Of a DNA stretch of 64,000 bases, positions 27,134-35,130 are shown one piece after another. Every line of letters starts with the position of its first letter. The first letter of the stretch is position 1. The notes beneath the pieces were generated by a model. That model did not search any database and was not told the origin of the DNA. It saw only the letters and a program-made list of their open reading frames with translations. This DNA is from Bradyrhizobium lablabi (GTDB taxonomy: Bacteria > Pseudomonadota > Alphaproteobacteria > Rhizobiales > Xanthobacteraceae), in contig NZ_JAFCLN010000007.1 of the NCBI RefSeq assembly GCF_018129385.1, positions 62,001 to 126,000 on the forward strand. The letters are read 5' to 3'. The translations under genes were made by a program, and so were the position numbers.

Positions 27134-27946
27134 ATGTGGCCAATGACTATCGTGGAAACGCCATTAACTGACATCAAGGGCGGGCATCACCGGGCGACCG
27201 GGGACGGCGTCCATCTGGTCGCGCGCAACTACCGCAAGGGCACGAGGCTCGACACCCACATGCACCGGGAGGCGCAGCTCGTCTATGCCGCCCGCGGCAC
27301 CATGCAGGTGACGACCCCAAAGGGCCGCTGGCTGGTGCCGCCCGACCGCGCGGTCTGGGTCCCTGCCCGGCTCGAACATTCGATCGATGTGCTCGCCGAC
27401 ATCCAGATGCGGACGCTGTACTTCGATCTGGCCTGGCTCGGGCGCGAGCAGCGCAGCGCCAGCCTGGATGCGGAATTCGTGGTGCGGGTATCGCCGCTGC
27501 TGCATCAGGCGATCCTTGCCCTGTTCGACAACAGCGACGAGCCTGAACGCACCGACCTCCTGATCAAGCTCGCGATGCTGGAATTGCCTCAGGCCGAGGA
27601 TTCCGCGACCTTCATTCCGCTGCCGCACGAGCCGCGCTGCCGCCGCGCCGCCGACATCGTGCTGGGCGATCCGACCGGTGAGCATGAGATCGAGACGCTG
27701 GCGCGCGAAGTCGGCACCTCCGCGCGGACGCTGTCGCGGCTGTTCTCCGCCGAAACGCAACTGAGCTTCAAGAGCTGGTGCCAGCGCGCCCGCATCGCGG
27801 CGGCAATCGAAAAGCTGTCGGTCGATGCCAATGTGTCGGTCAAGCAACTGGCGGCCGACCTTGGCTATGCCAGCGTGCCGGCCTTTTCCCACGCCTTCCG
27901 GCAGGTGACCGGCAAGACGCCGACGGAGTTTGCGGAGAAGGAATAG
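27134..27946 (+). CDS. AraC-family regulator with N-terminal cupin sensor
   Basis: 270 residues; ATG at 27143 is an equally plausible start. The N-terminal cupin domain (about 25-115) includes RLDTHMHREAQLVYAARGTMQV and PDRAVWVPARLEHSID, the usual AraC ligand pocket. The C-terminal AraC domain (about 175-268) has EIETLAREVGTSARTLSRLFSAE and VKQLAADLGYASVPAFSHAFRQVTGKTP. The gene is divergent from the MFS transporter and probably activates or represses it in response to a compound it transports (inference). Confidence 0.9.
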   Translation: MWPMTIVETPLTDIKGGHHRATGDGVHLVARNYRKGTRLDTHMHREAQLVYAARGTMQVTTPKGRWLVPPDRAVWVPARLEHSIDVLADIQMRTLYFDLAWLGREQRSASLDAEFVVRVSPLLHQAILALFDNSDEPERTDLLIKLAMLELPQAEDSATFIPLPHEPRCRRAADIVLGDPTGEHEIETLAREVGTSARTLSRLFSAETQLSFKSWCQRARIAAAIEKLSVDANVSVKQLAADLGYASVPAFSHAFRQVTGKTPTEFAEKE

Positions 27947-27960
27947 GCCTAACACAAAAC

Positions 27961-28061
27961 CGTCATTACCCGCGAATGCGGGTAATCCAGTATTCCAGAG
28001 ACGTCTGTTGCTAAGCCGAGAGGCCGCGGCGTACTGGATGCCCGCCTTCGCGGGCATGACG
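27961..28061. repeat. Palindromic intergenic repeat, family 3
   Basis: Left arm CGTCATTACCCGCGAATGCGGGTAATCCAGTA is mirrored by TACTGGATGCCCGCCTTCGCGGGCATGACG at the right end, each arm itself containing a small hairpin (CCCGCGAATGCGGG and CCCGCCTTCGCGGGC). It lies between the AraC gene and the malonyl-CoA decarboxylase gene, both on the plus strand, and may act as a terminator for the former. Confidence 0.75.
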
Positions 28062-28145
28062 TCCGATGGTCGCGCTTGATTGTGGCGGCGGCCGCCATAA
28101 ATCTATGGCACCGTCCGCCGAACCCCAAAGGATTCGACGACCGAC

Positions 28146-29501
28146 ATGGCCAACGCGTTCTTCTCCGACCTCCTCGCCACCATTTCCGAGCGCGGGCGCA
28201 CGCTGCTGCGCAGGGGTGAAGAACCCGACGGCAAGCAGGACGCCTCCGACCTGATCGAATTGTGCGAAGCGCTGCTGTCCGGCCGTGGCGAAGCGTCCGG
28301 CACCGCGATGGCGCGCGAGGTGCTCGACGGCTATCACGAGCTCGACTCCACTGCGCAACTGACCTTCTTCGAATATCTGGCGCGCCATTACGGACCGGAC
28401 CGCGCAAAACTGGCGAAAGCAATTGAAAGCTGGCGCGCGGACCCCTCCGACGACGACGCCAGCGACCTGCACTTTGCCTCCGAGCCGCGCCGGCAAGAAC
28501 TGTTCCGGCGGCTCAATCGCGCGCCGGGCGGCACCAGCGAACTGGTGCGGATGCGCGCGGACCTGCTGGGCCTCGCAAAAGGCCGCAACGATCTCGACGG
28601 GCTCGACCGCGACATCGTTCATCTGCTCTCTTCTTGGTTCAACAGGGGATTCCTCGTGCTGCGCAGGATCGACTGGTCGACGCCAGCCAACATTCTGGAA
28701 CAGATCATCCGCTACGAGGCGGTGCACGAGATCCGCGACTGGAACGATTTGCGCCGCCGCATCGATCCGATCGACCGCCGCTGCTACGCGTTCTTCCATC
28801 CGGCGATGCCGGATGCGCCGCTGATCTTCGTCGAGGTGGCGCTAACGGAGACAATCCCGAACGCGATTGCGCCGCTGCTCGCCGAACAGCGCGAGCTCAC
28901 GCCGATCGAGCGCGCGCGCACTGCGGTGTTCTACTCCATCTCCAATACGCAGCGGGGGCTGGGCGGCATTTCCTTCGGCAGCTTCCTGATCAAGCAGGTG
29001 GCCGAGGAATTGCGTCGCGAACTGCCGAAGCTCGACACCTTTGTGACGCTGTCGCCCGTGCCGGGATTCATGCAATGGCTGAAGACGGCCAACGACGTGC
29101 CGGTCAGCGAGGAAGAGCGTGAGCTGCTGCAAAATCTCGACAAGCCGGACTGGTTCGAGAACGCCGAACTGACTTCACAGCTTCGCGCGGTGCTGGAGCC
29201 CCTGGCCGCGCATTATTTCCTGAGAGCGCGCACGCCGAAGGGACGGCTGATCGACTCGGTGGCGCGCTTCCATCTCGGCAACGGCGCGCGGCTGGAGCGG
29301 ATCGACTGGCTCGGCGACCTCTCGCTGAAGGGCTTGCGCGAGTCCGCGGGGATCATGGTCAATTATCTCTACCGGCTGGACGACATCGAGAAGAACCACG
29401 AGGCCTATGCCAATGACGGCGAGGTGGTTGCGTCGAGCGCGGTGAAGAAGCTGATCAAGGGCGAAGGCCGCCGGCTGCTGGATATGCGGCTGGGGTCGTA
29501 G
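28146..29501 (+). CDS. Malonyl-CoA decarboxylase
   Basis: 451 residues. The N-terminal helical domain covers about 1-165 and the catalytic GNAT-fold domain about 170-440. Family hallmarks seen: VHEIRDWNDLRRRIDP, VALTETIP, AVFYSISNTQRGLGGISFGSFLIKQV (acetyl-CoA-like binding and Ser active-site region) and the FHLGNGARLERIDWLGD segment with catalytic His. It converts malonyl-CoA to acetyl-CoA and CO2 in the cytoplasm. In rhizobia the enzyme (MatA) usually sits with a malonyl-CoA synthetase and a dicarboxylate transporter (matBC); here it stands alone, so it may serve fatty-acid or malonate turnover separately. Confidence 0.92.
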   Translation: MANAFFSDLLATISERGRTLLRRGEEPDGKQDASDLIELCEALLSGRGEASGTAMAREVLDGYHELDSTAQLTFFEYLARHYGPDRAKLAKAIESWRADPSDDDASDLHFASEPRRQELFRRLNRAPGGTSELVRMRADLLGLAKGRNDLDGLDRDIVHLLSSWFNRGFLVLRRIDWSTPANILEQIIRYEAVHEIRDWNDLRRRIDPIDRRCYAFFHPAMPDAPLIFVEVALTETIPNAIAPLLAEQRELTPIERARTAVFYSISNTQRGLGGISFGSFLIKQVAEELRRELPKLDTFVTLSPVPGFMQWLKTANDVPVSEEERELLQNLDKPDWFENAELTSQLRAVLEPLAAHYFLRARTPKGRLIDSVARFHLGNGARLERIDWLGDLSLKGLRESAGIMVNYLYRLDDIEKNHEAYANDGEVVASSAVKKLIKGEGRRLLDMRLGS

Positions 29502-29521
29502 CAGACCAGCACATTCCGTTC

Positions 29522-29610
29522 CGTCATGCCCGGGCCTGACCCGGCCATCCAGCTTCACGAATGACTCTTTTGAAGATTGATGGATGCCCGGGTCAAGCCC
29601 GGGCATGACG
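29522..29610. repeat. Palindromic intergenic repeat, family 4
   Basis: Arms CGTCATGCCCGGGCCTGACCCGG and CCGGGTCAAGCCCGGGCATGACG are inverted copies with a few mismatches, separated by a 45-base loop rich in A and T. It lies between the convergent malonyl-CoA decarboxylase and serA genes and is likely a bidirectional terminator. Confidence 0.75.
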
Positions 29611-29618
29611 AGTTGACG

Positions 29619-30884
29619 TCAGATCTTGTATTCGTAGAGCAAGCGGGCGCGAATGGTGCCCTCCAAAGCCCGGATATCTGCCAGCACACGCTGTCCGTCG
29701 GCCGCGGAGGCATCGGCATCGAGCACCACATAGCCGACGTCGTGGGCGGTCTCGTAATATTGCGCGGCGATGTTGACGGAGTGGCGCGCGATCACGTCAT
29801 TCAGGCGTCCCAGCATGCCCGGCAGGTTGCGCTGGACCTGAATGAACCGCGTGCCCGATGGCCGCGCCGGTAGCTGGACCTGGGGGAAATTGACGGCGCC
29901 CATCGTCGAGCCGGAATCGCTGTAGTCGACCAGCTTGCGCGCCACCTCGGCACCGATGCGTTCCTGCGCCTCTTCGGTCGAACCGCCGATGTGCGGCGTC
30001 AGGATGACGTTTTCCAGGCCTTGCAGCGGCGACACGAAGCGCTCCGCATTCGAGCGCGGCTCGACCGGAAAGACGTCGACCGCAGCGCCGCGAAGCCTGC
30101 CTTCGCGCAGCGCATCAGCGAGTGCCTCGAGGTCGACGACGGTGCCGCGACTGTTGTTGATGAAATAGGCGCCAGGCTTGATCGCGGCAATCTGTTCGCG
30201 TCCGATCATCCCGTGTGTCGCCGGTGTTTCCGGCACGTGCATCGTCACGACATCGCTCTGCGCCAGCAGCTCATGCAGGGTCGTGGTCGGCTCGGTGTTG
30301 CCGTGGCGAAGTCTGTCCGTATGGTCATAGAAAATGACCCGCATGCCCATCGCTTCGGCGAGATTCGAAAGCTGCGAGCCGATATTGCCGTAGCCGATGA
30401 TGCCGAGCGTCTTGCCTCTCACTTCATAGCTATCGCTGGCGGACTTATCCCATTGGCCCTGATGGGCCGCGTTGGAACGCGCAACGATCCGGCGCAGCAG
30501 GATGACGATCTCGCCAATCACCAGTTCGGCCACGCTTCGCGTATTGGAAAACGGGGCGTTAAACACGGGAATCCCGCTCCGCCGCGCGGCGTCGACGTCC
30601 ACCTGATTGGTGCCGACGCTGAAGCATCCGATCGCAATCAGCCGGTCCGCGGCCTCGAGAACATCGGGGGTGATCTGCGTGCGGGAACGGATACCAAGGA
30701 GATGCACGCCCTTGATGGCCTCCTTGAGCGCATCGCCCTCCAGCGCCTTGGCAAGGCGCGTCGTGCTGGAATAGCCGGCCGACTCGATCAGTTCGACGGC
30801 GCTGTCGTTAACGCCTTCGAGGAGCAAGACCCGGATCTTGTCCTTGGCGAGCGAGAGTTGGGGAAGGGAAAGTTTGCTGGTCAC
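29619..30884 (-). CDS. serA: D-3-phosphoglycerate dehydrogenase
   Basis: 421 residues from a GTG at 30884 with AAAGGA upstream. The E. coli-type SerA architecture is clear: two substrate/NAD domains with LGIRSRTQIT, NAD-binding GYGNIGSQ (about 164-171), the catalytic segment AAVDVFPVEP and LTPHIGGSTEEAQ, then a short C-terminal ACT domain (about 345-421: RFIQVQRNLPGMLGRLNDV, NIAAQYYET). It oxidises 3-phosphoglycerate to 3-phosphohydroxypyruvate, the first step of serine synthesis; the ACT domain gives feedback inhibition by serine in relatives. D-tartrate dehydratase is encoded 57 bases upstream on the same strand. Confidence 0.92.
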   Translation of the reverse strand: MTSKLSLPQLSLAKDKIRVLLLEGVNDSAVELIESAGYSSTTRLAKALEGDALKEAIKGVHLLGIRSRTQITPDVLEAADRLIAIGCFSVGTNQVDVDAARRSGIPVFNAPFSNTRSVAELVIGEIVILLRRIVARSNAAHQGQWDKSASDSYEVRGKTLGIIGYGNIGSQLSNLAEAMGMRVIFYDHTDRLRHGNTEPTTTLHELLAQSDVVTMHVPETPATHGMIGREQIAAIKPGAYFINNSRGTVVDLEALADALREGRLRGAAVDVFPVEPRSNAERFVSPLQGLENVILTPHIGGSTEEAQERIGAEVARKLVDYSDSGSTMGAVNFPQVQLPARPSGTRFIQVQRNLPGMLGRLNDVIARHSVNIAAQYYETAHDVGYVVLDADASAADGQRVLADIRALEGTIRARLLYEYKI

Positions 30885-30941
30885 GATCGCGGCGTCCTTT
30901 GGAGATCAATGATCGGTAAAACGATAGGCCGGAGACCGCAC

Positions 30942-32111
30942 TCAGGCCGCCAGCGCCTTCATTTCCTTGTAGAGATCACTCTTTCCCTCGAACCCGATGC
31001 CGGGCAACTCCGGCATCACGATGTGCCCGTTCTCGACGCGCACGCCGTCGGGGAAGCCGCCATAGGGCTGGAACAGGTCGGGGTAGCTCTCGTTGCCGCC
31101 GAGGTCGAGACCCGCGGCGATGTTGAGCGACATCTGGTGGCCGCCATGCGGGATGCAGCGGCTCGGCGACCAGCCGTGGGTGTGCAGCACGGCCAGCGTG
31201 CGCTGATATTCGCAGAGACCATAGGACAGCGCGCAATCGAATTGCAGCCAGTCGCGGTCGGGACGCATGCCGCCGTAGCGGATCAGATTTTGCGCATCCT
31301 GGTGGCTAAACAGATTTTCACCGGTCGCCATCGGCGCCGGATAGAACTCTGCGAGCGCGGCCTGGAGCGCATAGTCGAGGGGATCGCCGGCTTCCTCGTA
31401 CCAGAACAACGGATAGTCCCGCAACATTTTTGAGTAGGCGATCGCGGTCTCCAGATCGAAACGGCCGTTGGCGTCGACCGCAAGCTGCGCATCGTTGCCG
31501 ATCTCCTTCAGCACGGACTCGATGCGCTCGCGATCTTCCGCAATCGGCGCGCCGCCGATCTTCATCTTCACGACATTGTAGCCGCGGTCGAGATAGCCGC
31601 GCATCTCGGCGCGCAATGCCGAGAGGTCCTTGCCGGGATAGTAATAGCCGCCGGCGGCATAGACGAAGACTTTTGGATTCGCGCTCCGGCCGTGACGCTC
31701 GGCCAGCAAACGAAACAGCGGCTTGCCCGCGATCTTCGCCACCGCATCCCACACCGCCATGTCGATGGTGCCGACCGCGACCGAACGCTCGCCATGGCCG
31801 CCCGGCTTCTCGTTCGCCATCATGGCGGCCCAGACCTTGTCGGGGTCGAGATTGTCGCCGCTGCCATCGAGCAGCGATTTCGGATCGGCTTCCAGCAGGC
31901 GCGGCGCAAAGCGCTCGCGGATCAGGCCGCCCTGCCCGTAGCGGCCGTTGGAATTGAAGCCGTAGCCGACCACGCGCTTGCCGTCGCGCACGACGTCGGT
32001 GACGACGGCGACGAGGCTGGTCGTCATCTTGGTGAAGTCGATATAGGCGTTGCGGATCGGCGAGGAGATCGGCTTGGTGATTTCGGCAACGTCGGTGATG
32101 CGGACGGACAT
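30942..32111 (-). CDS. tarD: D(-)-tartrate dehydratase
   Basis: 389 residues, an enolase-superfamily enzyme that removes water from D-tartrate to give oxaloacetate. The barrel residues fall at Lys182/Lys184 (VKMK), Asp213, Glu239, Glu265, Asp292 and His322 (PHGGHQ). I recall the same residue numbers for the characterised Bradyrhizobium japonicum TarD, which is strong support. Mg2+ binds Asp213, Glu239 and Glu265; Lys184 and His322 are the acid/base pair. It is followed by serA on the same strand; the two may be co-transcribed, although a metabolic link is not obvious. It is preceded by a family 2 repeat. Confidence 0.9.
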   Translation of the reverse strand: MSVRITDVAEITKPISSPIRNAYIDFTKMTTSLVAVVTDVVRDGKRVVGYGFNSNGRYGQGGLIRERFAPRLLEADPKSLLDGSGDNLDPDKVWAAMMANEKPGGHGERSVAVGTIDMAVWDAVAKIAGKPLFRLLAERHGRSANPKVFVYAAGGYYYPGKDLSALRAEMRGYLDRGYNVVKMKIGGAPIAEDRERIESVLKEIGNDAQLAVDANGRFDLETAIAYSKMLRDYPLFWYEEAGDPLDYALQAALAEFYPAPMATGENLFSHQDAQNLIRYGGMRPDRDWLQFDCALSYGLCEYQRTLAVLHTHGWSPSRCIPHGGHQMSLNIAAGLDLGGNESYPDLFQPYGGFPDGVRVENGHIVMPELPGIGFEGKSDLYKEMKALAA

Positions 32112-32150
32112 GGTGGAAAACCTTCGTAAGAACGCTCGGGGTCTCTATTC

Positions 32151-32234
32151 GTCATTGCGAGCGAAGCGAAGCAATCCAGCTTCCTTCGCTGCAAGAAAGC
32201 TGGATTGCTTCGTCGCTGCGCTCCTCGCAATGAC
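32151..32234. repeat. Palindromic intergenic repeat, family 2 (copy b)
   Basis: The most regular copy: GTCATTGCGAGCGAAGCGAA at the left pairs with the right end CGTCGCTGCGCTCCTCGCAATGAC, and GCAATCCAGCTT with AAGCTGGATTGC inside. It lies between tarD and the DUF3297 gene. Confidence 0.85.
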
Positions 32235-32251
32235 GGTGGGGGCCAGAGCGT

Positions 32252-32509
32252 CTACGCCTTGTCGCGGAAATACGGCTCGACGGTGCCGTGCACCTTGATG
32301 GTCAGCGGATTGCCCCGACGATCCTTGGCGTTGCCCGCGGTGACGCGGACCCAGCCCTCGCTGATGCAGTACTCCTCGACATTGGTCTTCTCGACGCCCT
32401 TGAAGCGGATGCCGACGTCGCGCGCCAGAATCTCTTCATTGTAATATGGGCTGTTCGGATCGACCGAGAGACGGTCGGGGAATACGTCGCTTGCGGGCTT
32501 GTCGTTCAC
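32252..32509 (-). CDS. DUF3297 small protein
   Basis: 85 residues from a GTG at 32509, which overlaps the stop codon of the glutathione peroxidase gene as GTGA, so translation is coupled. The protein matches the DUF3297 pattern: SVDPNSPYYNEEIL, then DVGIRFKGVEKTNVEEYC and a final EGWVRV-KDRRGNPLTIKVHGTVEPYF. It is soluble with no signal peptide; function unknown. It is the last gene of an amidase-gpx-DUF3297 operon. Confidence 0.85.
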   Translation of the reverse strand: MNDKPASDVFPDRLSVDPNSPYYNEEILARDVGIRFKGVEKTNVEEYCISEGWVRVTAGNAKDRRGNPLTIKVHGTVEPYFRDKA

Positions 32510-32982
32510 AGCAGGGCCTCGATGTTTTTCTTCAGGGCTTCGGGACGGTCGGTCGGCGCGTAGCGCCCGACCACCTTTCCCGAGCGGTCTATCAGGAATT
32601 TGGTGAAATTCCATTTGATTGAGGCGCCGAGCAGGCCCGTTTTCTGGCTCTTCAGATATGCATACAGCGGGTGCTCGTTACGGCCGTTGACGTCGATTTT
32701 TGCGAACATCGGAAAGGTGACGGCGTAATTGGTCTCGCAGAACGCCGCGATCTGGCTGGCATCGCCCGGCTCCTGCGCGCCGAACTGGTTGCAGGGAAAG
32801 CCGAGCACGGCAAACCCGCGCGGCGAATATTCCTTCTGCAGCGCCTCCAGTCCATGATATTGCGGCGTGAATCCGCACGCGCTCGCGGTGTTGACGATCA
32901 GCAGCACCTGACCTTCAAACCGTTTCAGCGGCACCGCCTCGCCAGCGAGCGAGTTGGCGGTGAAATCATAGATACTCGGCAT
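32506..32982 (-). CDS. Glutathione peroxidase family protein
   Basis: 158 residues, cytoplasmic. The peroxidatic Cys36 lies in NTASACGFTPQY, the Gln and Trp of the catalytic triad are in LGFPCNQFGAQEPG (about 70-83) and IKWNFTKFLID (about 124). It reduces hydrogen peroxide and organic hydroperoxides; bacterial members with Cys instead of selenocysteine often use thioredoxin. It starts eight bases after the amidase stop, and its own stop overlaps the next start, indicating one operon. Confidence 0.92.
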   Translation of the reverse strand: MPSIYDFTANSLAGEAVPLKRFEGQVLLIVNTASACGFTPQYHGLEALQKEYSPRGFAVLGFPCNQFGAQEPGDASQIAAFCETNYAVTFPMFAKIDVNGRNEHPLYAYLKSQKTGLLGASIKWNFTKFLIDRSGKVVGRYAPTDRPEALKKNIEALL

Positions 32983-32990
32983 CGACTTCT

Positions 32991-34391
32991 TCAGCCCGCG
33001 GGATCGATAGCGGCCGATGGCGTGCCGCCGGCTTCAATCGCCTCGCCTGCGGCAAGGCAAAGGTCCTCGCGGTAGCGGCCGGACACGACCTGCACGCCGA
33101 CCGGGACGCGACCGACCAGGCCCGTGGAGACCGTCAAGCCCGGCAGCCCCATGAAGGGAATGGCGATCTGCGGCAACTGCGCCTTCCACACCCGCGTAAA
33201 GGATGCATCGTCCTTGCGGTCGAGATGGTCGGGGAACGGCAATTCGCCCGATACCGGCATCACCACAACGGCGTATTTTTCCAGGAACAGCAGCCATTCG
33301 CGCGCCAGCGTCGCTCGCCGCGTCAGCGCCTTGGAGAACGCGGCGGCATCGAACGGAAACACCTTTGACCTGTTGCCGTTGAGGCAAGCGAGCGCGCCGG
33401 GATCGCCCTCGCGTTCGGCAGCGGCAAGCTGCGCCTCGTAGCTGTCGCCGAGCCAGAGTTTTGTCTGCCAATCGGCGGCCTCGCGCAGCGGCGGGGTATC
33501 AGCCACTTCCTCGACCGTCCAGCCGGCGCGCGCGAGCCGCTTGCCGGCATCGGCGACCGCGGCCTTCACCTCCGGCACGGGATCGAGCCCGTCCGGATTG
33601 AGGCAGAGCGCGGCGCGCTTTTCGCGCGGCGGCCCTTGCAGCGGCGCCGGCACCCACCAGGGATCGCGCACGTCAAAACCCGACATCGCTTCAAGCGCGA
33701 TGCGCAGATCGGCAATGGTCCGCGCCAGCGGGCCGGAGACCGCCGAGATTTGCGGTCCAATGGTGCGCTCCGGCAGCGCCGCGTTGAACGCTGCGATGCG
33801 GCCGACCGTTGGCCTCAGCCCATGCACGCCGTTGGCATAGGCGGGATAGCGGATCGAGCCGGCGATATCGGTGCCATGCGCGATATGGCCGATGCCGGCC
33901 GCGACCGCCGCGCCCGCGCCGCCCGAGGAGCCGCCGGGCGTGATGGATGGATCGCGTGGATTTTTGGTGTCGCCATGCACGAGGTTGGTGGTGAACCAGC
34001 GATAGGAAAAAGCCGGACAATTGGTGCGGCCGAGAATGACGGCGCCTGACTTACGCATGTTGTCGATGACGGGGCTGTTGTCTTTCGCGATCGCGTCCTT
34101 CTGGATCTTGAGCCCGTTGGTGGTGGCAAAACCCTGCTGGTCGATATTGACCTTGACCGTAACAGGCACGCCGGCCAGCACGCCCGGATCCTCGCCGCGC
34201 GCGATCTTCGCATCGATTGCGGCTGCTTCGGCCAGCACCTCGGCGGGCCTGTGATCGACCACCGCATTGATTTTCGAATTGACCGCATCGAGCCGCGCCA
34301 GCGCCGCGGTGGCCGCCTCCTTGGCCGAAACCTTTCTCGATTTGATCAGCCCGGCCAGATCGGTCGCCGACAGACGCCAGAGGTCCTGCAT
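32991..34391 (-). CDS. Amidase (amidase-signature family)
   Basis: 466 residues from the ATG at 34391, supported by GGAG; a TTG two codons upstream is less likely. The Ser-cisSer-Lys triad is visible: Lys in PVTVKVNIDQQG (about 80), cis-Ser in TPGGSSGGAG and the nucleophile Ser in HGTDIAGSIRYPA. The family hydrolyses carboxamides to acid and ammonia; the substrate is unknown. The last third is more variable, as usual. First gene of an operon with gpx and DUF3297. Confidence 0.9.
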   Translation of the reverse strand: MQDLWRLSATDLAGLIKSRKVSAKEAATAALARLDAVNSKINAVVDHRPAEVLAEAAAIDAKIARGEDPGVLAGVPVTVKVNIDQQGFATTNGLKIQKDAIAKDNSPVIDNMRKSGAVILGRTNCPAFSYRWFTTNLVHGDTKNPRDPSITPGGSSGGAGAAVAAGIGHIAHGTDIAGSIRYPAYANGVHGLRPTVGRIAAFNAALPERTIGPQISAVSGPLARTIADLRIALEAMSGFDVRDPWWVPAPLQGPPREKRAALCLNPDGLDPVPEVKAAVADAGKRLARAGWTVEEVADTPPLREAADWQTKLWLGDSYEAQLAAAEREGDPGALACLNGNRSKVFPFDAAAFSKALTRRATLAREWLLFLEKYAVVVMPVSGELPFPDHLDRKDDASFTRVWKAQLPQIAIPFMGLPGLTVSTGLVGRVPVGVQVVSGRYREDLCLAAGEAIEAGGTPSAAIDPAG

Positions 34392-34454
34392 TACCAACTC
34401 CGTTTCCTTGGGGTCTTGTAGCGCCGGACGGGTGGCATGGCCAGCGGGGGGACG

Positions 34455-35021
34455 TCAGCGAACCCGGGCGAGATAATAGGCGAGATCGCCGATCTGCTCG
34501 GGCGTCACAGCCGCCATCACGTCGGCCATCGAGGCGTCGTAACCGGGGCGGACGTTGCCCTTGTATTCGGTGAGCGTCCTGGCGAGGTAATCCTCACGCT
34601 GGTTGGCGATGCGCGGCACGTTCTCTTTGCCGGAATAATCCGGGTTGTGGCAGGTATTGCAGCGGTGCTGCTGCGCCGCCGCCTGCCCGCGCTGCATGCG
34701 CGCGGCATCGCCGGCCTCCGCGGGCGGCGCGGGCTTCGGCAATTTGGCGATGAAGTCCGAGAAGGTTCTGAGGTCGTCGTCGCTCAGCGGCTTTGCCATC
34801 TCGTTCATGATTTCGTTGGCGCGCAGCTTTTCGCGAAACATGTAGAGCTGGATCAGCGTGTACGGCGCCTGCTGGGCGCCGAGCGAGGGCGTATTCTCGG
34901 TTTCGGATTGTCCCTTTTCGCCGTGACAGGCAAGGCACGGCGCGACGCGCTCCTCGAAGGATTGCGCATGGGTGGCGGATGCGATGAGAGCAAACGCGAG
35001 GGCGGTGATGATCTTACGCAT
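34455..35021 (-). CDS. Periplasmic diheme cytochrome c (c4-like)
   Basis: 188 residues with a signal peptide ([19 protein letters not shown]). Two class I cytochrome domains follow, with heme sites CLACH (about 33) and CNTCH (about 121) and Met ligands probably in NEMAKPLS and in the ASMADVM segment. It would shuttle electrons in the periplasm. The gene is 109 bases downstream of the PQQ sugar dehydrogenase gene on the same strand, separated by a palindromic repeat, and is a plausible electron acceptor for it (inference). Confidence 0.88.
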   Translation of the reverse strand: MRKIITALAFALIASATHAQSFEERVAPCLACHGEKGQSETENTPSLGAQQAPYTLIQLYMFREKLRANEIMNEMAKPLSDDDLRTFSDFIAKLPKPAPPAEAGDAARMQRGQAAAQQHRCNTCHNPDYSGKENVPRIANQREDYLARTLTEYKGNVRPGYDASMADVMAAVTPEQIGDLAYYLARVR

Positions 35022-35034
35022 GAACTATACCCTC

Positions 35035-35114
35035 ATCATTGCGAGGAGCGCAGCAACGAAGCAATCCAGTGTGCCTGCACGGCTCTGGATTGCTTCGCTA
35101 CGCTCGCAATGACG
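35035..35114. repeat. Palindromic intergenic repeat, family 2 (copy c)
   Basis: TCATTGCGAGGAGCGCAGCAACGAAGCAATCCAG at the left is mirrored by CTGGATTGCTTCGCTACGCTCGCAATGAC at the right. It sits between the sugar dehydrogenase and cytochrome c genes and could produce an mRNA-stabilising hairpin or partial terminator between them. Confidence 0.85.
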
Positions 35115-35130
35115 GCGGTGGGTGTGGTGG

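Noticed and set aside
28008..28400. Minus-strand frame at the start of the malonyl-CoA decarboxylase gene
   Set aside because: It overlaps a clear gene and a palindromic repeat and has no start context.
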